This document shows, in pieces, positions 44,407 through 53,616 of a DNA stretch of 64,000 nucleotides. Position 1 is the stretch's first letter. Each line of letters starts with the position of its first letter. A program made the position numbers and the translations under genes. The stretch comes from Brevibacterium sp. RIT 803 (GTDB taxonomy: Bacteria > Actinomycetota > Actinomycetes > Actinomycetales > Brevibacteriaceae), in NCBI RefSeq assembly GCF_016892625.1, contig NZ_JAFEMW010000001.1, positions 868,001 to 932,000 on the forward strand. The letters are read 5' to 3'. The notes under the pieces are model-generated. The model made no database searches and had not been told where the DNA came from. It saw only the letters and a program-made list of their open reading frames with translations.

Positions 44407-45681
44407 TCAGGCTGCTCTGTTCGCTGCGCGAATGAGCACAACAGCGAGCAGCGCGCAGAGCAGGTAGACCAGTCCGACAACGGCCCAGCCCAGCGAGAAG
44501 CCACCGGGTGAGCTGACCAACAACCCCATGGCAACAGGGCCGAGCGCGAACCCGGTGAACATGCCGGCGGTGACCATTCCACTTGCCGACGCCATCGCGG
44601 TCGCGGGAATCGACCGCATGAGAGCGCTCATGAGTACCACAGAGACGCCGAGTGCCGAGGTGCCGTGCAGTGCCGCCGCGATCCACAGCAGCCACGCCCA
44701 GCCGGTCACACCAGCGGCGAAGAACAAGGCGGCACCGGTGACGGCGATGAGCGCAAGAAGCAGCAGCACGCGAGGCCCGGAAGCACCGCGGGCCATCTGC
44801 CTGGCCCAACCGACTCGGGCGGCCACACCGATCGCACCGGCCACCGCGGCGGTGACACCGCCGAGCACGAGTGGAAAGTCCAACTCGCGCACGGAGAACA
44901 GCGGCATATAGACATTGGTTGCCTGGACCCCGATGCCGTTGAGCAGGCCGAAGGCCGCCAGTGCCCACATCATGCCCGGGTACCGCGGCGAGGTGGCTGG
45001 TGCCGGCGTCACCGGTGCGGCAGGATCAGCGTTGGCGTCGTCAGCCTCGGCGAGATCGGGTTCACCGGGATCAGATTCGGCAACCGGTGCCGACGTCTCG
45101 GCCAACAGCGGTGCGGCACGCAGCGCACGCCAGGTCATCACCATAAGGACGAGCGGGACGAGTGCGATGGCCAGGGCCGCGCCCCGCCACCCTGCGGCCG
45201 CGGCCAGCAGCGGAAAGACCACACTGACCACCAGCTGGCTGACCTGCACCCCCGACTGCTTGATTCCCACCCAGCCGATCCGCTTCTGCACCGGAACGCG
45301 TTCGAGGAGGATCCGGTTGGTGACCCCGTTGGGGAAGGACTGTGCAATGCCCGACAGGGCTGCAGCGACGAGCAGCATTCCGAATCCCGCCGGGACCGCC
45401 ACCAGCGCCAATGCCGCGGCGGCGAGTGCGAACACAATGATCATGAGGGACAGGTCCGAATGCCTGTCGGCGACACGTGCCAGTGTGGCGTTGCCGATGG
45501 CCGCACAGGCGAAGCAGGCGGTGGCCAGGAGACCGAATTGAGCCTCCGAGATGCCGAGGTCGACGATGATCGAGTCGCTGACAGCACTGAGTCCGTAGAG
45601 CAGCAGCGGTCCGGCACCGACAGCGCCCAGCAGGACCGTCAGCATTCCCCTGCTCGGCCCCTGTTGTTCTGCTCCGTTCAC
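44407..45681 (-). CDS. MFS transporter, CynX-like
   Basis: 424 residues, GTG start at 45681 after AGGAG. Twelve helices of the short-loop type: GAVGAGPLLLYGLSAVSDSI, ISEAQFGLLATACFACAA, and QSFPNGVTNRILLERVPVQK near helix 4. The central loop is Ala/Asp/Pro-rich (about residues 205-235). It resembles the cyanate/anion or drug MFS groups, though the exact group is uncertain. It runs in the same direction as the other MFS gene, 150 bp upstream of it, and may be a separate unit. Confidence 0.85.
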   Translation of the reverse strand: MNGAEQQGPSRGMLTVLLGAVGAGPLLLYGLSAVSDSIIVDLGISEAQFGLLATACFACAAIGNATLARVADRHSDLSLMIIVFALAAAALALVAVPAGFGMLLVAAALSGIAQSFPNGVTNRILLERVPVQKRIGWVGIKQSGVQVSQLVVSVVFPLLAAAAGWRGAALAIALVPLVLMVMTWRALRAAPLLAETSAPVAESDPGEPDLAEADDANADPAAPVTPAPATSPRYPGMMWALAAFGLLNGIGVQATNVYMPLFSVRELDFPLVLGGVTAAVAGAIGVAARVGWARQMARGASGPRVLLLLALIAVTGAALFFAAGVTGWAWLLWIAAALHGTSALGVSVVLMSALMRSIPATAMASASGMVTAGMFTGFALGPVAMGLLVSSPGGFSLGWAVVGLVYLLCALLAVVLIRAANRAA

Positions 45682-45791
45682 CTACTGCTCTCCTCACACC
45701 CAATCCAGCATGTTATCCGGCGATGCGATTTCGGTGGAATGAGTCCGACTGGTGGCAGCAGCGGGGTCAGATCAGATGTGCAGCGCGGCGC

Positions 45792-46151
45792 TTACCTCAG
45801 TGACCTGTTCAGCGCTGCGTTCACCTCGTCGGCGTTCGGAGTGGAGATGAGCAGTTCATCGAATCCCCTGCCCTTGGAGCCGTCGGTCAAGCGGATGCGC
45901 AGCACCGGTTCACCGGCCTTCATCGCCACGAGACGACGTGTGCCGTTCGGGTGCCGATAGGTGCCGAGCTTTCGGTAGCCGGAGATGTTCAGACCAGATC
46001 GCAGACCCAGAAACTCCGACGGCCACCCAGTGACTTCGGAGGTGCGGATCGCATCAAGTGGTACGGAATGGAAACGACGTCCGGCCATCAGTCGCTCCCA
46101 CCCGGGAAAGACGATCGTCAGATGATTGTTGTTGACGGTGACCTCGGTCAT
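45792..46151 (-). CDS. PH-like domain hypothetical protein
   Basis: 119 residues. The beta-rich pattern (VTVNNNHLTIVFPGWERLMA, RRLVAMKAGEPVLRIRL, FDELLISTPNADEVNAAL) fits a bacterial PH-like domain: seven strands and a final helix. No signal peptide or membrane helix. It is divergent from the persulfide dioxygenase gene and upstream of the MFS genes on its strand. Function unknown. Confidence 0.6.
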   Translation of the reverse strand: MTEVTVNNNHLTIVFPGWERLMAGRRFHSVPLDAIRTSEVTGWPSEFLGLRSGLNISGYRKLGTYRHPNGTRRLVAMKAGEPVLRIRLTDGSKGRGFDELLISTPNADEVNAALNRSLR

Positions 46152-46524
46152 GGCGAGTCCTTTACCTCAGTTGGGCGGGGTAGCCCATGAAGTCAGCGTA
46201 TGCACCCACCTGCCGGGCCACTTCCCCCTGAAGACTGAATCGCCGCTCCTTCCCGCGGCGGATTCAGGCCCGACGGACTCTCCACAGAGCTGACAAAAGC
46301 CCCGCGCCGCGCCCACCACATCGATGACGTCTCGTGACTAAGAGATGACCGCTGATGCCTGTCCCCCGTCGCCCGGGCGGCGTATTCTGATGGTGAGTCT
46401 CTGACCATCTGTCGGGTATGGCTGACCCCCGAGGCGCTCGCTCACGGTCTGACTCACAGGATCTACGACGATGCCCTGCAACGGTGCAGCGGCCTCACCC
46501 TGGCAGTCGGACAGGAGAAGCGTC
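46152..46524. other. Divergent intergenic region with inverted repeat
   Basis: No gene is seen. The main structure is an inverted repeat, CTGAATCGCCGC at 46235-46246 against GCGGCGGATTCAG at 46255-46267, with one bulged base and an 8-nt loop. As it lies between divergent starts it may be an operator or leader hairpin, not a terminator. AGGAGAAG before 46525 is the ribosome site of the next gene. Confidence 0.45.
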
Positions 46525-47931
46525 ATGTTACTCGAACGAATCTACGATGAGGACCTCTCTCACGCGAGTTACTTCATCGGATGTCAGGCCACCGGCGATG
46601 CCATCGTCATCGACCCCAGTCGGGACATCAGCGCCTACCTGGAGTTGGCCGAAGCCAAGTCAATGCGCATCACCCACGTCACCGAGACGCACATTCACGC
46701 CGACTTCCTCTCCGGTACCAGAGAATTGGCCGATTCCACCGGCGCCACTGCCCATCTGTCCGGTGAAGGCGGAGCTGACTGGCAATACGGTTACGAGGGC
46801 GAACGCTTGACTGACGGTGACACCATCACCGTCGGCAACTTGGTGCTGCAGATGGTGCACACTCCGGGGCATACCCCCGAACATCTCTCCTTCCTGCTGA
46901 CCGACACCGCCACAGCGGAGGAGCCCGGGTTCATGTTCACCGGCGACTTCGTCTTCGTCGGCGATCTGGGGCGACCGGATCTGCTCGACGAGGCCGCCGG
47001 TGGGGTCGACACCCGCTTTGAGGGCGCCCGGCAGCTCTACGAGAGCCTGAGAGGAAAGCTGCTGCCGCTGCCCGACTACGTTCAGCTCCTCCCCGCACAC
47101 GGTGCCGGAAGCGCCTGTGGCAAGGCCTTGGGCTCCGTGCCCACGACCACGGTCGGCTACGAACGCAGCTTCTCCTGGTGGGGCCACCATCTTGCCGCCG
47201 GCGATGAGCAGGGTTTCATCGACGAGCTCTTGGACGGTCAGCCGGATGCTCCGTCCTATTTCGGTCGCATGAAACGTCAGAACCTGGAAGGGCCTGCGAT
47301 TCTCGGTCCACAGTCGGTGCTGCCAGAACTGAGTGTCGCCGCAGTCTGCGAGGGCCTGGCGAACGCCACTGTGACCGTCATCGACACCAGGGATCAGCAC
47401 GATGTCCACGCGGGCACGGTTCGGGATGCGATCAACATTCCGGCTTGGAACAAGCCTGCCGTCCATGGGGGCTGGGTGCTGGATCCGGAGTCCGATCCCC
47501 GGCCTCTCGTGCTTCTGGCCGACGGCTCGGACACCGCGCACCACCTGCGGAGTCACCTCATTCGGGTCGGCATCGACACAGTGGAAGGCTATGTCACCGC
47601 CACCGACGGACTCCCCGCAGCTGTCCCCGATCTGGTGGGGCCGGAGGACCTCGACTCGACTGATTACGAGATGCTCCTCGATGTACGCAATACATCGGAA
47701 TTCGCGCAGGGCACGATCCCCGGCGCACAGCAGCTGAGTGCAGGCCGAGTCCTCTGGCATCAGGATCGACTGCCAGTTTCGGGCACGATCGTCAGCTTCT
47801 GCCAGAGCGGGGTGCGCAACTCGGTGGCGTCCAGCGCTCTGCGGCGAGCCGGGCACCGAGTCATCGAACTCGAAGGCAGCTATCTTCGCTGGCAGGCGGC
47901 TCAGCAGAAGCAGGGGCTCCAGATGCAGTGA
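46525..47931 (+). CDS. Persulfide dioxygenase-rhodanese fusion (CstB/ETHE1-like)
   Basis: 468 residues from ATG 46525. Residues 1-240 are a metallo-beta-lactamase fold with ETHIHADFLSGTREL (the iron/metal motif HxHxD), HTPGHTPEH and FTGDFVFVGDLGRPDL, as in ETHE1-type glutathione/CoA persulfide dioxygenases. Two rhodanese-like domains follow: the first lacks a catalytic Cys (LLADGSDTA), the second has it (FCQSGVRNS). This MBL-pseudorhodanese-rhodanese order is that of CstB, which oxidises persulfides to thiosulfate during sulfide stress. No sulfide sensor (CstR/CsoR) is adjacent. It converges with fdhD. Confidence 0.87.
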   Translation: MLLERIYDEDLSHASYFIGCQATGDAIVIDPSRDISAYLELAEAKSMRITHVTETHIHADFLSGTRELADSTGATAHLSGEGGADWQYGYEGERLTDGDTITVGNLVLQMVHTPGHTPEHLSFLLTDTATAEEPGFMFTGDFVFVGDLGRPDLLDEAAGGVDTRFEGARQLYESLRGKLLPLPDYVQLLPAHGAGSACGKALGSVPTTTVGYERSFSWWGHHLAAGDEQGFIDELLDGQPDAPSYFGRMKRQNLEGPAILGPQSVLPELSVAAVCEGLANATVTVIDTRDQHDVHAGTVRDAINIPAWNKPAVHGGWVLDPESDPRPLVLLADGSDTAHHLRSHLIRVGIDTVEGYVTATDGLPAAVPDLVGPEDLDSTDYEMLLDVRNTSEFAQGTIPGAQQLSAGRVLWHQDRLPVSGTIVSFCQSGVRNSVASSALRRAGHRVIELEGSYLRWQAAQQKQGLQMQ

Positions 47932-47973
47932 CCCGATAGGCCACATTCAGCATGCCGGGGCTCAGGCCGGAGC

Positions 47974-48867
47974 TCAGGCCACCCGCTCCGGATACGAATA
48001 GGCATTGAAACGGCCCCTGCGGTTGAAGCCGATGACACTCACGCCCACGCTCTTGCCATGATCGACGGCCAGGGCCGAGGGAGCGCTGACGGCCGACATC
48101 ATCGGGATGCCTGCCATTGCCGACTTCTGCACCAGCTCGAATGAGGCACGCGCTGAGACCTGCAGGACCGTTCGGCTCAGCGGCAGGCCACATCCCTGGT
48201 GTGACATCGCCCAGCCGATGACCTTGTCGACGGCGTTGTGACGACCCACATCTTCACGCCCGATCAGGAGTTCCGGCTCGTCGTTCGGGTCCTCGCCGAC
48301 GGCGAAGAGTGCAGCGGCGTGGACTCCCCCGGTCTTGTCGAAGACGTCCTGCTGAGTACGCAGACGCTCGGGCAGTTCACCGATGCGCGCTGCCGAAAGC
48401 AGGGGCGGGAACCGGTACTCCTCATCGTCATCCTCGTCGAGGTGGCAGGACGCTGGGATCAGGGGGTAGGCGGAGGTCTTCGTCACCGCGTCGATGGCCG
48501 CGGTGCCGCAGATTCCACACGAAGAGGAGGTGTAGACGGATCGGGCGGGGGCCGCCTCGGCGCTCCAGATTCCGGGTCGCAACCGCACCTGTGCCACGTT
48601 GTGGTTCCGGGTCCCATCGGGAGCCAGCCCTGTGGAGAAGTCGATCTCCTCGATGTCGGCCATGGTCGTGATGATCGCTTCAGAGAGAAGATAGCCGGCC
48701 ACAAGTTCGATGTCGTTGCCGGGTGTGCGCATGGTGACGGAGAACTGCTCCCCGTTGAGGCGGACCTCCAACGGCTCCTCCCCAGCCAGGGAGTCGGGCC
48801 CGGCGGAGATCTCTCCGGTGGCGTCGAATCTGTGGACTCGGGCACGAACTGCCCTGCGTTGAGCCAT
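47974..48867 (-). CDS. fdhD: Formate dehydrogenase accessory sulfurtransferase FdhD
   Basis: 297 residues from ATG 48867. FdhD passes sulfur to the bis-MGD cofactor of formate dehydrogenases. Seen: GNDIELVAGYLLSEAIIT, HNVAQVRLRP, the sulfur-carrying Cys pair in SSSCGICGTAAIDAV, KTGGVHAAALF, and REDVGRHNAVDKVIG plus SARASFELVQK. The gene overlaps no neighbour but lies 5 bp after the MoaB/Mog gene, so the two form a Mo-cofactor unit. No formate dehydrogenase structural gene is in the window. The longer frame to 49068 lies antisense in the next gene and is rejected. Confidence 0.94.
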   Translation of the reverse strand: MAQRRAVRARVHRFDATGEISAGPDSLAGEEPLEVRLNGEQFSVTMRTPGNDIELVAGYLLSEAIITTMADIEEIDFSTGLAPDGTRNHNVAQVRLRPGIWSAEAAPARSVYTSSSCGICGTAAIDAVTKTSAYPLIPASCHLDEDDDEEYRFPPLLSAARIGELPERLRTQQDVFDKTGGVHAAALFAVGEDPNDEPELLIGREDVGRHNAVDKVIGWAMSHQGCGLPLSRTVLQVSARASFELVQKSAMAGIPMMSAVSAPSALAVDHGKSVGVSVIGFNRRGRFNAYSYPERVA

Positions 48868-48872
48868 GGTGA

Positions 48873-49424
48873 TCAGACCCGTGGTCCGTGGTCGGTGGTG
48901 TCCTCGATGGAGGTTTGGATGTGCTCGAGGAGATCGTCGATGACGGTGATGCCGTCCCTGACACCACCCTTCGAACCGGGGAAGTTGATGACGAAGCTGC
49001 GGCCGCGAACGCCGGCGACTCCGCGACTCATCACCGCCGAGGAAGTCGTCTCCAGACCCTTGCGCCACATTGCGTAGATGAGCCCCGGGGATTGTCGGTC
49101 GAGGAGTTCGGCGGTGAATTCCGGGGTCCGATCATCAGGTGCCAAACCGGTACCGCCGCTGGTGACGATGATGCGTGGGCGTTCGTGTTCGGAAGTGTCG
49201 ACGAGGAGGGTGCGCAGCGCCTGGCCGACGGGCTCGCCGTCGCGGACGACGATGGCATCGGGAGTGTCATATCCGCGGGTGCGCAGCCAGTCGACGAGGA
49301 TCGGCCCGGTGGTATCGGCCGCCTCTCCCCTGGCCGCCGAGGTGGAGGCGATGATGACCGCGGCTGACCGGCCCTCACCGAGGAGGTCGTCAGTCTCACC
49401 GACTGCTGAGTTCTGGCTATTCAC
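48873..49424 (-). CDS. MogA/MoaB-type molybdenum cofactor protein
   Basis: 183 residues, GTG start with GAAGAAGG upstream. Seen: ASTSAARGEAADTTGPILVD, the molybdopterin-binding IIVTSGGTGLAPDDRTPE, and FVINFPGSKGGVRDG, the adenylyltransferase-type motifs of MogA/MoaB. It adenylylates molybdopterin before metal insertion. It forms a pair with fdhD. Which of the MogA or MoaB names applies cannot be decided from sequence alone. Confidence 0.9.
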   Translation of the reverse strand: MNSQNSAVGETDDLLGEGRSAAVIIASTSAARGEAADTTGPILVDWLRTRGYDTPDAIVVRDGEPVGQALRTLLVDTSEHERPRIIVTSGGTGLAPDDRTPEFTAELLDRQSPGLIYAMWRKGLETTSSAVMSRGVAGVRGRSFVINFPGSKGGVRDGITVIDDLLEHIQTSIEDTTDHGPRV

Positions 49425-49483
49425 GAATCAATCCTTCTTCCCAGCGCACACACGAGCTCTGCCACCCATTGTTCCACGAAGAG

Positions 49484-50962
49484 CTAGGGGCCGAACCAGA
49501 ATCCGAGCGCCTCTGCCAGGCCCTCCGTGTTCGGCCCACTCGAGGTGGACTGCCCGACCCACGCCACATAACCGTCAGGACGGATGAGCACGGCGGTGGG
49601 AGCGGTTACCTTACCGATCACCGGCAAGTCCCACTCACCGTAGTAGCGCGCGTCGACGCGGTCGACCTGGTCCGCCCATGTCGTGCTGTCGATGCCGCTG
49701 GGATCGCCGAGGTTGAGCAGAACCGGGCGGCCCCTGTGGAGAAGCGTGTACGTCCGAAATGCCCCTGCCGGGCTGTGGAGATCCAAGTCGGGCACGCGGC
49801 GTCCCACCAGCGGGTGCGCCTCGCCATCGGAGATGTCCGTTCGGCTTGTGTAGTGGATGGCGAGTCCGGAGAGGTCACCGGCAAGTGATTTGCGGGGTCC
49901 GTCCATGTGAAGCCAGCCGTCGATGACTTCGTTGAGGGCTTTGACGCGGTCGTCCATCCGCATCAAGGACGTCTGCGCCAGATTATGGTGAATGACCTGA
50001 GCCCCGACGGCGTGACGCTCCCGGTGATAGGTGTTGAGGAGGTTCTCTGACGACGTCCCCTTGACCACCCGCGCCAGCTTCCACCCTAGGTTCACCGCGT
50101 CTTGGACGCCGGTGTTGAGGCCTTGGCCACCGACCGGCGAGTGGACGTGTGCCGAGTCTCCAGCCAGCAGCACCCGTCCGGAACGATAGCTCGCGGCCTG
50201 ACGCGCCATGTCGGTGAAGCGACTGATCGAGCCGGGATTGCGGACACCGAAGTCGGTCCCCCACGCATCGATGAGCCCGGCACGCAGGTCCTCGAGGTCG
50301 GGTTCTGTGTTCTCCTGCGGTTGCCTCTCGGAGATGACGAGGCTCACCCGACCGTGCGGGAGCTGGCTGAATGCCTGCGTACCGAATTCATGATGGTGGA
50401 CGCCCCATTCGGGGTCCTCGGTCAGTTCGACGTCGGCGATGAGGCTGCTCATGGTCGGCTCCCAGCCAGGGAAGTCGATGTCTGCAGTCTTTCGGATCAG
50501 ACTTCGTCCGCCGTCGCAGCCGACGATGTAGTCGGCTCTCAGAATCCGGCCATCGGAGAGCCGGACATCGACTCCGTCGCGATCCTGATCGAATCCGGTG
50601 ACTTCGACACCGTAGTCGATTCGCACCCCGAGTTCTCCGACCCACTCGGCCAAGATGCGTTCGGTGTGCTGCTGTCCCAGCCCCAAGCCGTAGGGGTGCC
50701 GGGATGGAAAATCGATGATGCCGAGTCGAGTGTTTCCGAATCCCAGCACCTGCGAAATTTGACCCGCGTCCAGGAACCGATCGACGATGCCTCGCTGATC
50801 GAGCATCTCAAGGGTCCGCGACTGCAGGCCCAGCGCACGCGTTCCGACCAGGTCCTGGTTTGCTCGTCTCTCGACAAGAACGCTGTCAACCCCTGCCAGA
50901 GCCAGCTCTGCGGCCAGCATCAACCCGGTCGGCCCGGCACCGACGATGATCACTTCAGTCAC
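49484..50962 (-). CDS. FAD-dependent aromatic monooxygenase (rifampicin monooxygenase-like)
   Basis: 492 residues. Seen: N-terminal FAD motif VIIVGAGPTGLMLAAELALA, the GCDGGRSLIRK motif (DG loop), and GRVLLAGDSAHVHSPVGGQG with LNTGVQDAVNLGWKLA, the class A flavin hydroxylase FAD-ribityl site. The C-terminal thioredoxin-like domain is present (PLVGRRVPDLDLHS, LIRPDGYVAWVG). The group hydroxylates phenols, polyketides or rifamycins with NAD(P)H. It is divergent from a MarR gene with a strong palindrome between, so it is probably induced by an aromatic ligand. Confidence 0.9.
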   Translation of the reverse strand: MTEVIIVGAGPTGLMLAAELALAGVDSVLVERRANQDLVGTRALGLQSRTLEMLDQRGIVDRFLDAGQISQVLGFGNTRLGIIDFPSRHPYGLGLGQQHTERILAEWVGELGVRIDYGVEVTGFDQDRDGVDVRLSDGRILRADYIVGCDGGRSLIRKTADIDFPGWEPTMSSLIADVELTEDPEWGVHHHEFGTQAFSQLPHGRVSLVISERQPQENTEPDLEDLRAGLIDAWGTDFGVRNPGSISRFTDMARQAASYRSGRVLLAGDSAHVHSPVGGQGLNTGVQDAVNLGWKLARVVKGTSSENLLNTYHRERHAVGAQVIHHNLAQTSLMRMDDRVKALNEVIDGWLHMDGPRKSLAGDLSGLAIHYTSRTDISDGEAHPLVGRRVPDLDLHSPAGAFRTYTLLHRGRPVLLNLGDPSGIDSTTWADQVDRVDARYYGEWDLPVIGKVTAPTAVLIRPDGYVAWVGQSTSSGPNTEGLAEALGFWFGP

Positions 50963-51051
50963 AACTGCTCCACTCTCTCAACGCGAGGTACCAGTCTGCC
51001 CCGCAGACGGGGCCTTGCCGCAAGTCCCCACCTGCACTATAAGGGAAATAG

Positions 51052-51078
51052 AGGCAAGGAACTTTGACTTCCTTGCCT
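51052..51078. promoter_or_regulatory. Perfect inverted repeat between the monooxygenase and marR genes
   Basis: AGGCAAGGAA (51052-51061) and TTCCTTGCCT (51069-51078) are a perfect 10-bp inverted repeat with a 7-bp spacer. It lies between two divergent genes, one of which encodes a MarR protein, the classic layout for autoregulation. Confidence 0.7.
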
Positions 51079-51175
51079 TCGTCATCTGTCGCTACCTTCT
51101 GTCACTTCGCCACGATGTAGATTGACCATCAGGCAGCACCGCCGACACACTCGGCCCGACAGCACTGGAGGCACC

Positions 51176-51625
51176 ATGGAAGATCTGTCACTGAGCACGT
51201 TGATCTGGCTGCGCATGGTCCGCTTCGTCCAGAACAGCAATCAGATGTCGAATACTCACCTGCGCCGCTTCGACCTCACCATCGCCCAGTTCGAGATGCT
51301 CAGCCATATCCGCGCCTACGAACCGGTCACCCAGTCGGATCTCGCAAAGGGGCTGACTGTCACCGGCGGCGGTGTCTCTCGAATGGTCTCTCGCCTCGAA
51401 GGCGAGGGGCTGATCTCACGTGAGCAGGATTGGAAGACGAAGTTCATCTCGCTCACCGACGCCGGCCGGCAGCGGCTCGAAGCGGCCTACCCCGCCCAAG
51501 TGGCCTTCCAATCCGCGCTCTTCGACGAAGCCCTCGACGAGGATGAGAAGACGCAGCTGCATGCGCTGATGAAGAAACTCTACGAACACAGCGTCACACG
51601 TCGTGAGACGGAGGAAGCGCTCTAA
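51176..51625 (+). CDS. MarR-family regulator of the redox gene block
   Basis: 149 residues from ATG 51176, with GGAGG 5 bases upstream; the longer frame to 51122 is less likely. Winged helix: TIAQFEMLSHIRAYEPVTQS, LAKGLTVTGGGVSRMVSRLE then SREQDWKTKFISLTDAGRQR. It probably controls the divergent monooxygenase and the LLM oxidoreductase gene that follows 92 bp later. MarR proteins of this type (MhqR/OhrR-like) sense phenols, quinones or peroxides; which applies is unknown. Confidence 0.87.
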   Translation: MEDLSLSTLIWLRMVRFVQNSNQMSNTHLRRFDLTIAQFEMLSHIRAYEPVTQSDLAKGLTVTGGGVSRMVSRLEGEGLISREQDWKTKFISLTDAGRQRLEAAYPAQVAFQSALFDEALDEDEKTQLHALMKKLYEHSVTRRETEEAL

Positions 51626-51717
51626 GGAATATTTCTCCAGAAACATCAGTTGACATGGCAAACGATACTTTTCGGAGTCGACGCTTGCACCGACTCCACT
51701 GTCACTGAGGAGAAGAC

Positions 51718-52914
51718 ATGACCGCACCGACCGACCACCCGGAACCCGTCACCAGCACCGAACCCGTCGCTCACACCGAGTCGGTCAACATGATGGATCA
51801 CCTGGGATTCAGCTCCGGTCAGGGACTGCAGTTCGGGATGTACAGCCTCGGCGATCATCTGCCGAACCCGGCCGACGGATCCAGAGTCAGTGCGGGCGAG
51901 CGCATCCGCGAGTTCATCGGCTATGCCCAAGCGGCCGAGGACGCGGGCCTCGACTTTATCAGCGTCGGTGAGAGCCACCAGCAGTACTTCGCCTCACAGG
52001 CCCACGCCGTCATCCTCGGCGCGATCGCCCAGGCGACGAGCACCATCCGCATCGGCAGCACCTCGACGATCCTGAGCACCTCGGACCCGGTTCGCGTGTT
52101 CGAGAACTTCTCCACGATCGACCACATCTCCGGCGGTCGGGCCGAACTCGTCGCCGGCCGCGCCTCACGCGTCGGGCTCTTCGAACTGCTGGGCTATGAT
52201 CTGCGCGACTACGAAGAGCTGTTCGAAGAGAAGTTCGAGTTGCTCAACCGGATCAATCGTGAGCAGAAACTCAGCTGGAGGGGCCAGTTCCGTGCGCCCC
52301 TGAACGACGCCGAGGTACTCCCCCGCCCAGCACAGGAGCCGCTGCCGATCTGGCGAGCAGTGGGTGGTGCCCCGACAAGTGCGATCAAGGCCGGCCTGGC
52401 CGGAGTACCCATGGTCATGGCGCATCTGGGCGGCACCACTTCCTCGTTCAAGCCGACAGTCAATGCCTACCGGGAGGCGGCACGCCACCAAGGCTTCGAT
52501 CCGGCTGCCCTGCCGATCGCAACTGCGGGATTCTTCCATGCCGCCGAGACCTCGCAGGAGGCTTTGCGCGGACTCTACCCTCATATCAATGAGGGGATGA
52601 AGCGCACGAACGGCCAGGGCATGCCCAAGCAGCTCTTCGCCCAGGCGGTGGACCCGCACAGCATCGTCAACCTCGGCAGCCCCCAGCAGATCGTCGAGAA
52701 GATGCTGCACCAGCATGAGGTGTTCGGCCATCAGCGCTACCTTGGTCAGATGGATTTCGGCGGCATGCCCTATGACCAGGTGATGAAGCAGATCGAGATC
52801 ATCGGTTCTGAGATCATCCCGGCCCTGAAGAAGTACACGGCCTCACCGACGCCCGCTTCTGCCCTGTCTGCCTCGGCAGCGAACCGCCATGCCGCCGAGG
52901 AGCCTGCCCGATGA
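51718..52914 (+). CDS. LLM-class flavin-dependent oxidoreductase
   Basis: 398 residues. Seen: QFGMYSLGDHLPNP, GLDFISVGESHQQYF, the TIM-barrel signature ATSTIRIGSTSTILSTSDPV, FENFSTIDHISGGRAEL with VAGRASRVGLFELLGYD, and IWRAVGGAPTSAIKAG. This is the luciferase-like monooxygenase fold that uses reduced FMN. The next gene encodes an FMN reductase (ATGA overlap), which fits a two-component monooxygenase. The N-terminal 25 residues and the Ala/Ser-rich C-terminus are extra to the fold. Substrate unknown. Confidence 0.92.
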   Translation: MTAPTDHPEPVTSTEPVAHTESVNMMDHLGFSSGQGLQFGMYSLGDHLPNPADGSRVSAGERIREFIGYAQAAEDAGLDFISVGESHQQYFASQAHAVILGAIAQATSTIRIGSTSTILSTSDPVRVFENFSTIDHISGGRAELVAGRASRVGLFELLGYDLRDYEELFEEKFELLNRINREQKLSWRGQFRAPLNDAEVLPRPAQEPLPIWRAVGGAPTSAIKAGLAGVPMVMAHLGGTTSSFKPTVNAYREAARHQGFDPAALPIATAGFFHAAETSQEALRGLYPHINEGMKRTNGQGMPKQLFAQAVDPHSIVNLGSPQQIVEKMLHQHEVFGHQRYLGQMDFGGMPYDQVMKQIEIIGSEIIPALKKYTASPTPASALSASAANRHAAEEPAR

Positions 52915-53477
52915 AGCTCGTTGCGATCTCGGGTTCGAACGTCGGCACCAAGACTCGGACCGTCATGGAGCATGTCACTCAGACGGTGATTGTCCAGGAT
53001 CCGGACGTCGAGGCCACGCTCGTCGACCTCGCCGAGGTCGACATGGTCTTCAGTGACGGACGGAACTTCACCGAGTACACCGGAGATACCGGTCGTGTCA
53101 CCCGGGCCCTCATGGATGCCGATGCCATCATCATCGGCACGCCGATCTTCCAGGCCTCGATTCCGGCGACGCTGAAGAACATCTTCGACCTGCTGCCGGT
53201 CAATGCATTCCGCGACAAGGTCGTGGCCATGGTCGCGACCGCTGGGTCAGCCAAGCACTATCTCATTCCCCAGCAGCAGCTGCAGCCGATTCTCACGTAT
53301 ATGAAGGCTCAGGTTGTGCAGCCGTACGTGTTCGTCGAGGAGAAGGACCTGCTGCGCAAGCAGATCGTCAACACCGATGTCATCGCCCGCCTCGACCGGC
53401 TCGTCGAGGACACCCTTGTGCTCACACAGACTTACGCCTCGATCAGGGAAGCGAAGGATGCCGCCTACGGGTTCTGA
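52911..53477 (+). CDS. NAD(P)H-dependent FMN reductase
   Basis: 188 residues, flavodoxin-like fold. Seen: LVAISGSNVGTKTRTVMEHV (FMN phosphate loop), DADAIIIGTPIFQASIPATL and KNIFDLLP, and DKVVAMVATAGSAKHYL. Its start overlaps the LLM gene by 4 bases, so it probably supplies reduced FMN to that enzyme. It resembles reductases such as SsuE/MsuE or azoreductase-like enzymes. Confidence 0.92.
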   Translation: MKLVAISGSNVGTKTRTVMEHVTQTVIVQDPDVEATLVDLAEVDMVFSDGRNFTEYTGDTGRVTRALMDADAIIIGTPIFQASIPATLKNIFDLLPVNAFRDKVVAMVATAGSAKHYLIPQQQLQPILTYMKAQVVQPYVFVEEKDLLRKQIVNTDVIARLDRLVEDTLVLTQTYASIREAKDAAYGF

Positions 53478-53616
53478 GCATCAGACTCCGACGGCCAGTG
53501 TGTTCAGCCACGGCCGTCCGCGATTGTCTCAGACGACAAGCGAAACTGCTGTCAGCGTCTTGCCAAGCGCAGCACATACCCTGTAGTTGCACTTTCAATC
53601 AACCCTGGAGATCGCT

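Noticed and set aside
44665-45960. 431-codon plus-strand ORF across the CynX-like MFS gene
   Set aside because: His/Gly/Arg-rich shadow of the opposite strand with no recognisable features.
46660-47946. 428-codon minus-strand ORF over the persulfide dioxygenase gene
   Set aside because: The plus strand has clear metallo-beta-lactamase and rhodanese motifs; the other frame has none.
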